A stretch of DNA of 64,000 bases, taken from NCBI GenBank assembly GCA_005281725.1, contig SSBO01000009.1:11711843-11775842 (forward strand). Direction: 5' to 3'. The translations under genes and the position numbers were made by a program. The DNA is from Wuchereria bancrofti. Its lineage: Eukaryota; Nematoda; Chromadorea; Rhabditida; Onchocercidae. The notes under the pieces were generated by a model. The model was not told the origin of the DNA and did not search any database. It saw only the letters and a list, made by a program, of their open reading frames with translations. Positions 52,886-64,000 of the stretch are shown piece by piece; position 1 is the stretch's first letter, and each line of letters begins with the position of its first letter.

Positions 52886-55800
52886 TCAGAGAGAGGTAAC
52901 GTCACAATTAACAAAAAGTTGCTCAAAAAATAATTCAGTGTTATTTTGGTACATAATAGTTTCTTTGGCAAGTTTATCGTTGGAATGCAGCATATTGTTG
53001 GAAGAGTGATGAAAAAATGCTGTCGTTTTAATAAGCGATGAATTTTGGTGATCGTTGGAGTTACTGCTTCTGCGGATGATATCACTGTCATCGCTGTTTG
53101 CATTGCATTTGGCAGATGATTTCATCAGTATTACCGGAGCGATGGTTCCGTATTGCTGGCTTATCTGACTCGAAGTTATAGAATTCTTTTCTGCTGAAGT
53201 CCTGGGTACTAACTGTTAATCTTTCATTTTAAACTTTTGAGACCTTGCTTTTTTTTATTTAAAATTTGAACTTAATTAAAAGCATTCAAATCATTATATG
53301 CACAGTAGAATTATGTATTATTAAGACTGGAAATTTGTTTCAAGAAAGTCTGAAATTTCTCAATAACAATGAATCTGTCAGAACATCCAATAAATGAAAG
53401 ATATCAATATTTTATGCTAATGGGAAATATATGGAATTTATAGCAAACTCTCTGAATCTGAAGGAGAGAGGCAAATAAAAAGAGACTGATGAAATTTCTG
53501 AAAAAATCTGTCTTTGCTTAAAACAATTTATTCCAATAAACAAATGGAAAGTATAAGAGGAAAAAATGAATAAAAGAAATTTACCCTCAACAATGCTACA
53601 GGATACAAAATGCGGGTAGGACGAGCAATCAACCACAGATGTGGAAAGAGTGCTATTTGGTACTTCCGTGGTGGTTATTTGACTGAAAATTGAAACGATA
53701 TTTAAGAGAAAACAATCTTTCAAATAATAAGTATGTTGAAGTGCCGAAAAAAAAAATCTTTTTTGAATGAATTTGAAATACCTCATAAACTTCATTTGTT
53801 GATTAACCAAATGACCAACAGCGCTTTGCCGCATGCGAACATTTTTATATGGCTGACATACGGCAATATATACTTTTGGCGCAAAAAAGCAACACAGTGC
53901 GACAGTACCGCTCATAGAAATACACATGCACAAACTTGTCATTTGTATCTGTAAGAGTAAATTGTGTAAATTGGCAATTTTTTTACAAAGAGCAAAACAA
54001 GTGCTACAAAATATGACGAATAATCAAATTATAATATTGCTTAGTAGGCTGATGGGTAAGAAATCTTCAATGATCAAAAAAATTCATTTCATTTCTTCAG
54101 TTTCTACCTATTTACTGCCCAAAACTTCATTCCCATTTTCAATTGTTTCCACTTATTTATATGGTTCTTTGCATACCATTCATTTTAGGGATACTTATGA
54201 GAATAAATAGCCAAAATCTGTGCATTCACCAAAAGTTTAACATTTGGAAGCAAAAATTCAAGCAGCAACAATAACATTAGTCAACACATGAGTGAAGTGA
54301 CACCTAAATTTCATTTTAGCTGAAAGACCACCCTGCTGAGCAGAATCTATCAACCTTAAACCCATTTATTACTTTCAATTCTTCCTTTTTGTTTGTAAAA
54401 CAACTTAAGAACATGCATATTTACTGTGAAATTTAAAAAGACATGAGTACATAAATTACATGTTACACACAAGCATGCAACCACTTCAGATCTCACTTTT
54501 GTTGGTTGAAAACAAAAATGAGCTCTGTGACGGGCGTTTAATAGGTGATAGATACTCTTATTGTAGCAGCCATAGACAAATCAGAAAACTGCAGGAGAGA
54601 TAGATGAACTTAAAGGTCGCCATCTTTCGCTTCGTTTGACGACGATTCATCAGCGGATTCAGAAGAACTTAATGTGAAATCTGCATGCGTTGTGTTTTGA
54701 CTGATTTTTAAGTGACTTTTACTCGTTTCAATGATTTGTTCACCTCGACGTAGACGCGTGCGTGACCAGCGGTCAACATTAATATCGACCCACGGTGAAT
54801 GCAACGTTAAGGCATGCGTAGATACACATAGTGAGATGAAATTGCGTCCACAGTAAATCCGCGTATCGCCATTGTCCATATCATGCTTCACCTTAACCCC
54901 TTGAACGATTGCGCTCAGCTGATTACCCTTCTGATCTACGTTTGCCTGTCGTGCTGCCAGCATGCATCGTTCATGTTTATCTTCATAGATCCCAAACACG
55001 TCACTACCACCGTCATCATCCAGAAACAACGCAACCGTAGCATCGATATCGCGACGTAAACAAAATTTGTCCGTTGCTACGGCGACATTTTCATGAGTTA
55101 ACACTTCCTGTTTCGTTATAGAATGCACTCGCGTCGGTGGATCTGTTCCCTTCACACCAAACACGTGGACAGCATCACTGGTAGCCCGAACCCGTGGGCC
55201 CTGTACCATATCGAACAACACCTGAAGTTCCTTCTTTCACCATTTTTAATATTTTTTCGGCAAATCATTTCACGAATTAATCCCTATAAAATCCTACTAG
55301 CTTACCTGCGTTTCTTGTTGGACAATTTCAACGGATGGATGATGTACAGCAGCCACTCGTCCACCACTGCAAATAGTGGCCGCAACACCACCAATGCGAC
55401 AAATACGGATATGTTTGTTCAGTGTTATTTCGACCACTACATCATGGGATAAAACCAGCGCCAAAGTGTCAGATGGTGTGACACACAAGACAGCCTGACA
55501 CGACGAATCTCCTCTCCAGGAAAATTTCACCTCACGACCCGGTGGATTTTTACAGATGCTTGAGCTTGCGGATTGAAACATTGTTTCGGGTGAAAGAACG
55601 ACCTCACACTAGCAAATTTTAAAAAACGAATGATAATAATCCAAAATATTCAGATTAAAGTTTGGTGTAACAGTCCAAACCGGTATTATGTAAATTATTA
55701 TGTTTTTAAATTGAATGTTTATTCCAGCTTCCAGCTTTGTATCGTGATAAGCTATTGGGTTGTGCTGTCATTAGTTTTCGAGAAATTAGCTAAGAAACGA

Positions 55801-58800
55801 GTTCGTCTAAACGAAATAGGTCTATCTAAGTTCGAGGGCTAAGAAAATATAAGCGTGCAGAGTGACACACCAAACACATACCATCTAAAAATCATGCAAA
55901 AAACAGTGTTGAATTTAAGCACTGCTTTTTTCAAAACCAGTAATTAAATCTGTTACCTTGAAATTATTTTGTGTTGCAAAGTAAATTGGTCCTGGAAAGA
56001 AAGAATTCAAGCGCTACTAATATTGATAAAAACTACGTAATTTAGTCATTCATGTCTGAAATGACGTATTCAAAATCACGCAAAAGGTACATGAATGTCA
56101 ACTTCTGTGTTAAAATAAAGATGTAGCGAATGCGACGAAAAGTACAAGAACTAACCAAAGGAAAGCCATAAGATACTCGTACTGTACATTGTGAAGCCAA
56201 TTAATCGTGTTTCGTTGAAATTTTCAGGAATTCTTCGTGTTTTGAAGGCATACAATGTACAAGCGATGATCAGAAGCATATTGTACAGTAATGAAATCAG
56301 CAAATGAGAAGCTCTAGCTTTACAGGTTAAAACTGTTTCTTTCCGCGACGGAAATAATATAGCGGTACCCGGCGGATCAATAATCAACCATACTAAGGAA
56401 CCGATCAATTGTATCGATACAATGCCGCAACATATTGCTATCTGAAATAAGTGAACTTACTCTCATATTTGTGACATAATTTCACACAGTAGACTTCCTA
56501 ATAAATTACCATATTTTTATTTTTATTCTTTTCAGGTCGAAGTTTTTTTATGAATTTGGAAAAGTAAAATCAAACTACGAAATTTCAAAAAATAAAACCT
56601 GCGCACTGGGTACAATGCAATCAAGACGTCCTACATTTTGCATCAAAAATATTCTGGCTAAAAGATTTGTTTTGGTTAAGATTGCAGCATAAATGGTAGA
56701 CATTGATAAGCCAATAAGGATTCGTGATGCTGCACACATTGCCACGTTTGGCTTAGATACAAGGATGAAAGTTGACAGGTAACACAATAAAATTCCAGCC
56801 AACATGAAGTAGCACAGTTCACGACCAGATGCCATTATAACAGGTGTACTGCTATATCGAATAAATACCTATTGAACAGAATCGCTATTACCTATGTTCG
56901 GTTAAATTTAATCTGTATTAGATTTAATTTAATTAGAATAGCCAAAGTTATTGATCACAGAGAAATGACTAATTCTGGAAGTTAAGTTAGCAAGGGCAAT
57001 CATGTTTTTTGAAATCATGTTTTTTTGTATGCGCTTTATTACTGATTAAAAATATTTCAGTGTGATTTCAACTTGAATGGATATTAAAGTGCTTTATGTT
57101 TTGAATTTAAATTTTCAAAAATAAAAGGGAAAAATTACTGCAAGAACGAAAAGTGTTGCCACTATGCCAAGTGTAGAACATATGGCCGGTAGCACTACCC
57201 ATGGGCTATTATATTCCAACGTTGTCGGCGGTATTAGTTTACATGCAACCAAATCGTCATTAGGTGCATAACCTAATGGACACTGGAAACATCTGCAAAT
57301 TCATTTCAGATTTATCATGAAGAAATAAGAAAAAAAATTCAGAACAAAAATTTCAAAATTCGGAAAGCTTTTTATTTTTGGAAATTTTAATATAGCTTTG
57401 CTCAGTATCTCAATGCTTGCAATTGAGAAGAAATAGTATTCAAACTTTTCTCAAAGCATTTTTACTCATCTTGTTTCATTGATAATAATAGATGTAAACA
57501 CATCGCATGGTATGCAAGTCCAACAACAATTCTGGTCCTGATAAGCACGGTAATGACCTCGTGGACAATCTGTGCTGCATACTGATAACGGTAATGAACC
57601 ATCCCATCTTTTCAGTCCTTTCCTAAAAATTCAAAATAATTTTCAAACTAATAAAGCTTTGAAAACTTAAATTTTACAAAATTTCAACATTTAAAGTACT
57701 TTATCTTTTTGACCGGAAATTTAGTTTTAATCAAAGCACTTCCAAATATGGCAACCTGACACGGCGAACATTTAGATTGAGTTTCTTTCCTGCAGTCCAT
57801 TTGCCAACATTTTGATAGTAGCCCATATCATTTAATTGGTAAATATTATAATTGCCAATTCCATCACCATTTGCGTCAATATGCGGTGGAACACCAGCTG
57901 TAATAATTATAACTACAAGCTTTAAAAAGTTTTAAGACGAGGTGTAAATTTAAATTTTAGTTAGTTTCTAAAGAACTAAAGATCTTCCAAAATTTAATAC
58001 CATAGGAAATCATTTCTAATACTTGATTTTTTTTCTGTCTTCTGTAATATTGAAATCTTACGTTCAATTGAAACGTTCCTGTAATAACTTTGCAATCGTG
58101 CCCCATCGAAATCGGTTTTAGAAATATTACAGTTGTGGAAGTTCAGTGATGAACAGGTCGCCTATAAATTTATGCAAAATATAGGTCAATTACTTATTTT
58201 ATGCAGTTTATCAAGATTTCGAACCTAATTCTGGAATTGGAATTGCTTTCAGATACTCGGAAAGCGATTAGCCAAGCAATTTATTAATAGCTTATCTTAT
58301 CCACCGTAATTAAAGATTTCAGTAAATTTAAAAATTTCCAGTTATATTACTTTCTCCTTATGGCAAATGATATAACACCTGTATGTATTGATGAAGTGCT
58401 TTAGCGACAACGTTTACTGCATCGATAACAAATGGTACGTAAGCTTCTTGCTTGAAGGTAATGCCATGTCTGTCGAAACATTCTCCGAAATTATTGTGTT
58501 CGTCCGTACAGTTAATCAATTCCCAGTACTCACGGAGAAACGTATTTGATGGCCGTAAGTTTTTGAAATATCTGTCAAAATCTAAATCCAAGGTTTAATA
58601 TTGTTCTAGAAGCAATTAAATTGTGAGTGCTGAAAGTAAAACTGAAAAAGAACTTCAAAAAACGCAAAAACAAGAGATTAATTCTTTTTTAAATTGCATA
58701 AATTATAGATGAGAAGTGTTTTTTGTTTGGGCTGTTTTATCATCTATGCCTAATTTCTTAGTTGTATTTTAAAACTGACTCAAGTATCAGCTACCACGAC

Positions 58801-61800
58801 TTTCAGTTCAATTAATAAATTTTCTAAAAAGCTATCAGTGTAGGAAAGATTTCACATTTAAATAATACAATCCTTTTTCAAGTCGAATAGTTTCAAACCT
58901 GGCACAACTTTAAGATCAGGTGAGATTGTTACCGCTCCGCTGATCATTGCTTCATAACCAGTTATAACAGATTGTTTGATCCCCCAAGAATCACTAGCAA
59001 TCCACCTGAGTTCCATTTCTTTTTATATTACTTTTACATGACAAATTACATTTCTTTGGCTCAAAAAGAAATGTATAAGATTTCAATTATTTTTCATTTT
59101 ATAATTTATGACTGATTTAAAAGTTGATAGTTTGAGCTACTGCTCGTATGAAATATTTTCTTCAAAGCTCTTTAAATGCCTTAAATAACAGCTGGCTATA
59201 ATGTCGAAATGAAAGGAAATTCATTTAAAAAATTACGACTTTCCTCGATAACATTACTTCGATTCTCAAAATTTCGTCGGCTTTTTGTAATGCCATAACT
59301 TTATTCTTTTCTTGCCATCACAATTTTAATTTAAATTTTATTTTAAGATTTACTAATGTGTCGTCAGCACAATTCATCTCAACTATATCATTTTATTTTT
59401 TCAGCTTATAGCTAATTTTTTAAATTAAAATTGTTATCCGCCTGATTTTTCATTAGAATTTGATCAATTTGGAGTTACGGCTCTTTGGCAACTCTTGACC
59501 ATTTTTTTAGCTTCGTCAAGCGAAACTCAATGCGCTAATCAGCAGTGCTTTACTAAGCGTACACAAAAGTCCACGTGTAGCGTTGCGCTTATGAGTCATA
59601 TATTGTGTTTGTTGATTTGTGCTTTTAAAGAGAAAGGTTATGAGCTACCAGAAATAATTATCAAAAGTTGAATCCTCGTGTCTGATATCATCTAAACTTG
59701 AAAGCATCCGCCTTAATTGGTCCTCATCAACGAATATTACAACACCACGTGCTTTCTTTGTGTACTTCATCTTGAAGAAAAGCTCTCTGCAAAAGAGTAA
59801 TGAGAAGTTTGAAAAGAATAAACAAATATAGAAAGTTGAGTGTGAAAAAAAATTCTGAACGGAAGATTTTTCGAGTGAATGCCAAGTTATGATGCAAAAA
59901 GAGAAATTACTCATAAGAGATGTGGTTAAAGGATAGAGGAAAAGGTATGAATGATGAAAATTTAACAGGCAGTAACTAATTAAGTTGAATTGAATATCTG
60001 TCAATTAATTTCATCGAAAAGAACCGATCCCTCACTCTTAAAGCGATCGGAAAAGGTTAACTAACTTGAACTGAATATCTGTCCACCTTCGATTAATTTT
60101 ATGAACGTCACCATCAATGCATATCCCAAGTTCAGCAGCTGCAGAACGAAAAGAATCGATCCCTCGTTCCCCGTAAGCTCCAGTTACAGCAATTGCATGC
60201 ACATAAGTCCAGCCTAGTGCCGAGACCTGATATGAATCACTGAGTTATGTTCTCCGTCAAACATATCAAATAATAACTCGTTGAACACGTAGATTGCTCA
60301 ACTGTCACGTGACTATCGTTTTTTGTCTGCTTTTCTTAGCAAATTAACTTAGAGTGATCATCTTTGCAGCAAACGACCTCACAATAAAAAGAAGAGGAAA
60401 AATTTAGAATCTCTTCTCAGTGTTGTTGGAATGTTTTAGACTGAAAGGTTTCCGAGACTAATATCCACTTACAACTTACTACGTGTGCCATAGCAGTGGC
60501 TTGAAAATTGTCTGGTGGTACCACACGTGAGAAATAAGCAAATCTGAAATAAGATGAAACTCTCAACGCTGCAAAATTTTCACTTTCTATTTCTAATTAT
60601 TATTAACAGAATAATGTCTGCTTAATTCTTCACAAACCTCGATTTCTCGCTAAGCTCAGTGCCTGTCGATGAATAACTTATTTGAGGCACCTGAAATGCG
60701 ATCGATGAGATGTAAAATACCGATACCAAAAAATTAATTTTGGTCCTCAAATGCCTTCAACGAAAATCAACAAAAATGAGTGTACTAATTAGCTAATTAG
60801 AATGTCATTTCAAGTAGGCTATCCCATTTAAAAAAAAAAAAAAAACTGAAGCTAATTGGATAGATAACGAAAGGAAATTTGAAATTTGATATTACTAAAG
60901 GAAGCATATACAAAAGGAAAGTTCTTAAATCCAATTCAATTTTTCAATATTTTTCATTAAAGTTTTTCTATAAAATGAAATATTTACTTTAAATAGCTGT
61001 AGCATAGATGCTACCATAACAGAAACTTGACTGCTAGCAGCACCAATAACAGCTGCAACTGGATGATGCTGGTAGATGGGTTTGGAACCATCGGAGCAAT
61101 AAATCTCTTCCGTTTGTGACATTATCGTTTTGATGAATACCAAAGTTTGTTCCAATGCATACGAATCAACTGAGCTTAAACAAATAAACTTCTAAGCACT
61201 TTCCCATTAACATTTTTAATCATTATTATAAGTGCTAATGTGATCAAATAATGGACAATGCTAGTCAGAAAATATTGCTTCTGTCAAGCACTTTTAAAGC
61301 TAATTTTAGACTGACTCACCTGCGCTCACAAAATGAGAAAAGCAATATAAAAAATTAAAAATATAAATTAAAGAAAATTTAAATTTTGGAAAAAAGAATT
61401 ATTAGGAAATTTGACGTGATATTATTGCTGCCATCCCTTTTCAATTTTAAAATTACTTCAATCTGATTTTTCATTCTTTTTGCTACAGGAAAGCTTAATA
61501 TTTCTGCTCACTAAACTTTCAAATGATCATTCCGAAGAGAGTAATTGAATGAATAAGGATTTACTTTGTAAAAACTAAAATTCACCATGTATCAAGAATC
61601 TGAGCACCAAGCATAATACCCGGCAAAATTGTCGCATCATTATTAACCAAATCTAGTGCGTAGAGCATTGCTTGGAGTCGTTGTACACCTTGCGCTGCTT
61701 TCAAAACTCCACACTCAGAACCATTGAGACCTGCTTCATGTACAGGGAAGAGACCTCCCAATATTATATCACCTTTCAGAAATACTTGACGACCAAAGAT

Positions 61801-61869
61801 GATCGATGAATTTTCAGTTAGCAAAATGACGAAAATGAGACGTAAATAAACGAATGAATGAATTAACAT
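52886..61869 (-). CDS. Metabotropic glutamate receptor (class C GPCR, mgl family)
   Basis: Exons, 5' to 3': 61586-61869, 60988-61174, 60638-60690, 60480-60543, 60087-60226, 59649-59786, 58899-59005, 58379-58581, 58062-58161, 57756-57897, 57470-57622, 57139-57292, 56599-56868, 56156-56441, 55957-55991, 53782-53948, 53585-53682, 52886-53193; 2889 nt, 962 aa. Signal peptide at residues 1 to about 27. Venus-flytrap domain: [61 protein letters not shown] and GAYGERGID; the SSQVS, SST and AYG positions correspond to glutamate contacts in the family. Cysteine-rich domain: [18 protein letters not shown] and CFQCPLGY. Seven TM segments run from about residue 554 to 815, with [45 protein letters not shown] and [14 protein letters not shown] Ser/Asn-rich tail follows. 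SRVVPPD-type motifs lean to group III, but MGL-1, -2 or -3 cannot be assigned. The exon 11 donor reads AT, not GT; intron 15 contains another gene. Confidence 0.95.
54365..54370 (-). promoter_or_regulatory. Possible polyadenylation signal of the nested gene
   Basis: AATAAA on the - strand, 240 nt past the stop of the gene at 54610-55581 and inside the receptor intron. It would allow the nested gene its own 3' end. A hexamer of this kind is common by chance in AT-rich DNA. Confidence 0.3.
54610..55581 (-). CDS. Uncharacterised 295-aa protein nested in a receptor intron on the same strand
   Basis: Exon 1 (55306-55581) starts at an ATG in context GAAACA-ATG and ends CAG|GTAAGC. Exon 2 (54610-55221) follows an AACTTCAG acceptor and stops at TAA; phase 0 is kept. 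The product is cytosolic in appearance, with no signal peptide or TM segment. It starts [20 protein letters not shown], has a beta-rich middle ([70 protein letters not shown]), and ends in a Ser/Glu/Asp-rich acidic tail ([19 protein letters not shown]). I do not recognise the family. The coding sequence is much GC-richer than the surrounding DNA. It lies wholly within the 2.0-kb receptor intron 53949-55956. Its own ATG, stop and AATAAA argue for an independent gene rather than alternative receptor exons. Confidence 0.8.
60604..60990. repeat. Arm 1 of an inverted duplication (receptor exon 3 with flanking introns)
   Basis: Read on the - strand, this segment runs from the donor of receptor exon 2 through intron 2, exon 3 (60638-60690) and the start of intron 3. 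It matches 63220-63597 on the + strand at roughly 90% over the intron parts. Confidence 0.9.
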
Positions 61870-63219
61870 ATGAATTTTGTCTGTACTGTACTGTCGTTCT
61901 CTCCTGCTACATGTACCGTTGTTATATTAATTACTGCATGCAAAAGTTCCGAAGAAGATATTGTCGCAAGAAGAGCAAAAAATGTCTCGTAGAGTCAGCA
62001 TTTTTTGGATACAAAACCATTGATGCGAGCAATTTGATACCTTTCCCTACATTTAGAATCTTCTCTGAAAATTACGCTAATTATCCAGAACTCATGAACA
62101 GTTTGAATTTCGTGACGTTTTCAATGAGTGAATAAAATTATATGAAAGGCGACCAATTTTATCACACAAAATAACTAGTTTGCAAGTGACGGGAATAATA
62201 ATGGCAGCAAGGAATAGCGGAGAAGACGATGATGAAAAGGTATAATGAAGTTGAAGTTTAAGCTAAATGAAATCTGCGTAAAATTAATATCTTAGGAATA
62301 CATTATTAAAAAGGTGAAATAATCAAATTCCCAAATTCCACACTTTGTTTCATTTTCTTTTTCTTGTTATCTTTCACTTGTCTCTTCAATTGTCCTTTAT
62401 TAATAGTTGGTGACACTTTCGCATCAATCCGTACAGCATTAGTTTTGTTAACAATCCTGACTTTGTCTAAAATTCGATTAAAACATAAGAAAAAACTAGA
62501 TGCATCCTACTTCTAACTAATCTTCTTTATTTTTTCATGCCTCCACTTATAAGATTCTTTAATTTCAACAATAAAGTGAAAGAAAAACTTTTTGAGTTTT
62601 AAACTTAGTCAGCAAGTGAATCCGAACCTAACAAATCATTACCAAATGTCATTCTCATTCCTTTCACAAATATCCAACTTTCCTCGCAATCAATTTTAGG
62701 AAATTTAAAAGAAAATACAGTTTATTTCCTTAGAATAAGTTTGAAAAATGGGAGTGGATAATTGTTTGAAAACAGAATGAGACAATGAAATATTAAGGAA
62801 GGGTTATCAAAATGTGATTGTATGGAAAAATTTGAAAAAAACTGACACGAGTTCCTGCCTAGGATACTACTTTGTTTCAGAATTACCTTTGGAAAAAAAA
62901 ATTAGTAATTCAGTAAGATGATGGAAAGGAAAAACGAAGCCAAGAAGATATATGTGCAAATGTCGTAAACTTACTTTTTTCTAATAATAAGTTCTTTAGA
63001 TCAAGAAGTGAACAGTTTCTGGATCGATTCATATTTTCCATCGATGTGCATTCCAGTTGTTCCTTTGAGAGGTAATGTTAAGCAAACGTTTCAAAGAATT
63101 TTCAAACTTAATGGAGAAATTAAAAAATAAATAAATATTCTTCCTAAAATTTATCGTGATTGAAAAAAATACACCACGTCAAAGATTTCTATTTGTAAAA
63201 TTCATGGTGCTTAAATTAT
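61870..63219. other. Upstream region of the glutamate receptor
   Basis: Presumed promoter side of the receptor gene; no specific element can be identified. A + strand ORF at 61854-62135 overlaps the receptor start and is probably chance. A possible first exon of a + strand gene is listed separately at 62201. Confidence 0.5.
62201..62239 (+). CDS. Possible first coding exon of a + strand gene running right
   Basis: An ATG followed by 13 codons, MAARNSGEDDDEK, ends in phase 0 at an AAAAG|GTATAA donor. The acidic, GC-richer reading looks coding and is divergent from the receptor gene. Another exon-like segment lies at 63000-63071 (acceptor TTCTTTAG, donor GAGAG|GTAATG), but the phases do not join directly, so an exon between them or a different partner would be needed. 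Confidence 0.25.
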
Positions 63220-63597
63220 GTAAAGTAAATATTTCATTTCACAGAAAAACTTTAATGAAAAATATTGAAAAAATGAATTGGATTTAAGAATTTTTTTCTT
63301 GTGTCTCCTTTAATAATATCAAATTTCAAATTCCTTTTCTTTACCCGTCCAACTAGCTTCAGTTCTTTTTTAATGGGATAGCCTACTTGAAATGACATTG
63401 TAATTAGCTAATTAGTATGCTCGTTTTTGTTGATTTTCGTTGAAGGCATTCGAAGACCAAAATTAATTTTTTGGTATCGGTATTTTACATCTCATCGATC
63501 GCATTTCAGATGCCTCAAATAAGTTATTCTTCGATAGGCACTGAGCATAGCCAGAAACTGAGGTTTGTGAAGATTTAAGCAGACATTATTCTATTAG
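63220..63597. repeat. Arm 2 of the inverted duplication, with a diverged copy of receptor exon 3
   Basis: Matches the reverse complement of 60604-60990. It includes the CGATCGCATTTCAG acceptor, a 53-nt exon-like block at 63510-63562 and its donor, in the same order. The exon-like block differs from receptor exon 3 at 7 of 53 positions and reads MPQISYSSIGTEHSQKLR, with five amino acid changes. It stays open and both splice sites survive. It points away from the receptor gene, so cis-splicing into it is impossible. Confidence 0.9.
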
Positions 63598-64000
63598 AGA
63601 AGCATGCCGAAAGGGGCAATTGACTTCATTTTATTTATATAATTTTATGTTATGTGACAGTTTCGGACTTTTAAAAAAAACTGGTGAATGAAAAAGCATA
63701 ATAGTTGTACGGCATAAAGTTCTCTTTTCACTTTTTTTCTCTTTCACTAATAGGGCGTATAAGTCCTCAGTTGTAATCTTTCCTCTCTCCCAACTTTCAC
63801 CATTTCTCCATAAAATTAATTAAATAAATAATTTCAAATATTTGGAAGTTTTAGGGCATATTATTTAATACCAAATGAAATTTCACAATATTAGAGTATT
63901 TCGTTCTTAATATACTTTTTTCTGCAAAAAAAAAAAAAAAATTATTTAGGATTGAATAACACTACAGTAACATATACCTTCGAAAAGTATGGATAAAATA
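63598..64000. other. Right edge, no gene seen
   Basis: AT-rich DNA with a poly-A run at about 63926. No splice-coherent exon on either strand. Confidence 0.5.

Noticed and set aside
61170..61174. Acceptor CTCAG one codon downstream for receptor exon 2
   Set aside because: It breaks the phase from exon 1. The TTTAAG acceptor at 61175 gives [14 protein letters not shown], as expected for the family.
61854..62135. 93-aa + strand ORF overlapping the receptor start codon
   Set aside because: Antisense to the signal-peptide exon; no donor, acceptor or family similarity.

Overview
This is AT-rich (roughly 70% A+T) nuclear DNA of a nematode. The evidence is the gene content: an innexin that follows C. 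elegans UNC-7 almost residue for residue through its membrane core, a metabotropic glutamate receptor, an SLC6/SNF transporter and an ERGIC1 orthologue. Gene structure agrees: many short exons, introns mostly of 100-400 nt, and T-rich TTTCAG acceptors. The base composition and intron sizes suggest a filarial or other spirurid worm, but the species cannot be read from the window. All exon models below were built by hand from splice signals, frame continuity and remembered family conservation. There is no transcript evidence.

Layout. (1) Positions 1-670, + strand: the last two exons of an unidentified gene ending in an Asn-rich tail. (2) 4330-17258, - strand: an unc-7-type innexin, 14 exons, about 647 codons, with a 244-residue N-terminal extension spread over about 9 kb. 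One of its introns holds a small two-exon gene on the other strand (11393-11748). (3) 17.3-32.3 kb: a gene-poor stretch with microsatellites and several small orphan gene candidates (21613-22258, 26648-26905, 27432-27881). (4) 32349-35156, - strand: ERGIC1, 8 exons, 289 aa, essentially the length of the human protein. (5) 35.2-45.8 kb: no convincing gene, several microsatellites, and an N gap whose two flanks are the same 224 bp. (6) 45857-50529, + strand: a complete SLC6 transporter of the B0AT-like neutral amino acid type, 15 exons, 700 aa. (7) 52886-61869, - strand: a complete metabotropic glutamate receptor, 18 exons, 962 aa, with an uncharacterised two-exon gene (54610-55581) lying on the same strand inside one of its introns. 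(8) 61.9-64 kb: upstream DNA of the receptor, containing an inverted, diverged copy of receptor exon 3 and its flanking introns.

Functionally the window is a neuronal and membrane neighbourhood: a gap-junction subunit, a glutamate-sensing class C GPCR, an amino acid transporter and an early-secretory-pathway cargo protein. Nothing suggests co-regulation; the genes are far apart and independently oriented. The most unusual structures are the inverted duplication at the receptor's 5' end, the same-strand nested gene, an apparent AT-AG intron in the receptor's cysteine-rich domain, and two GC-AG introns (innexin and transporter).
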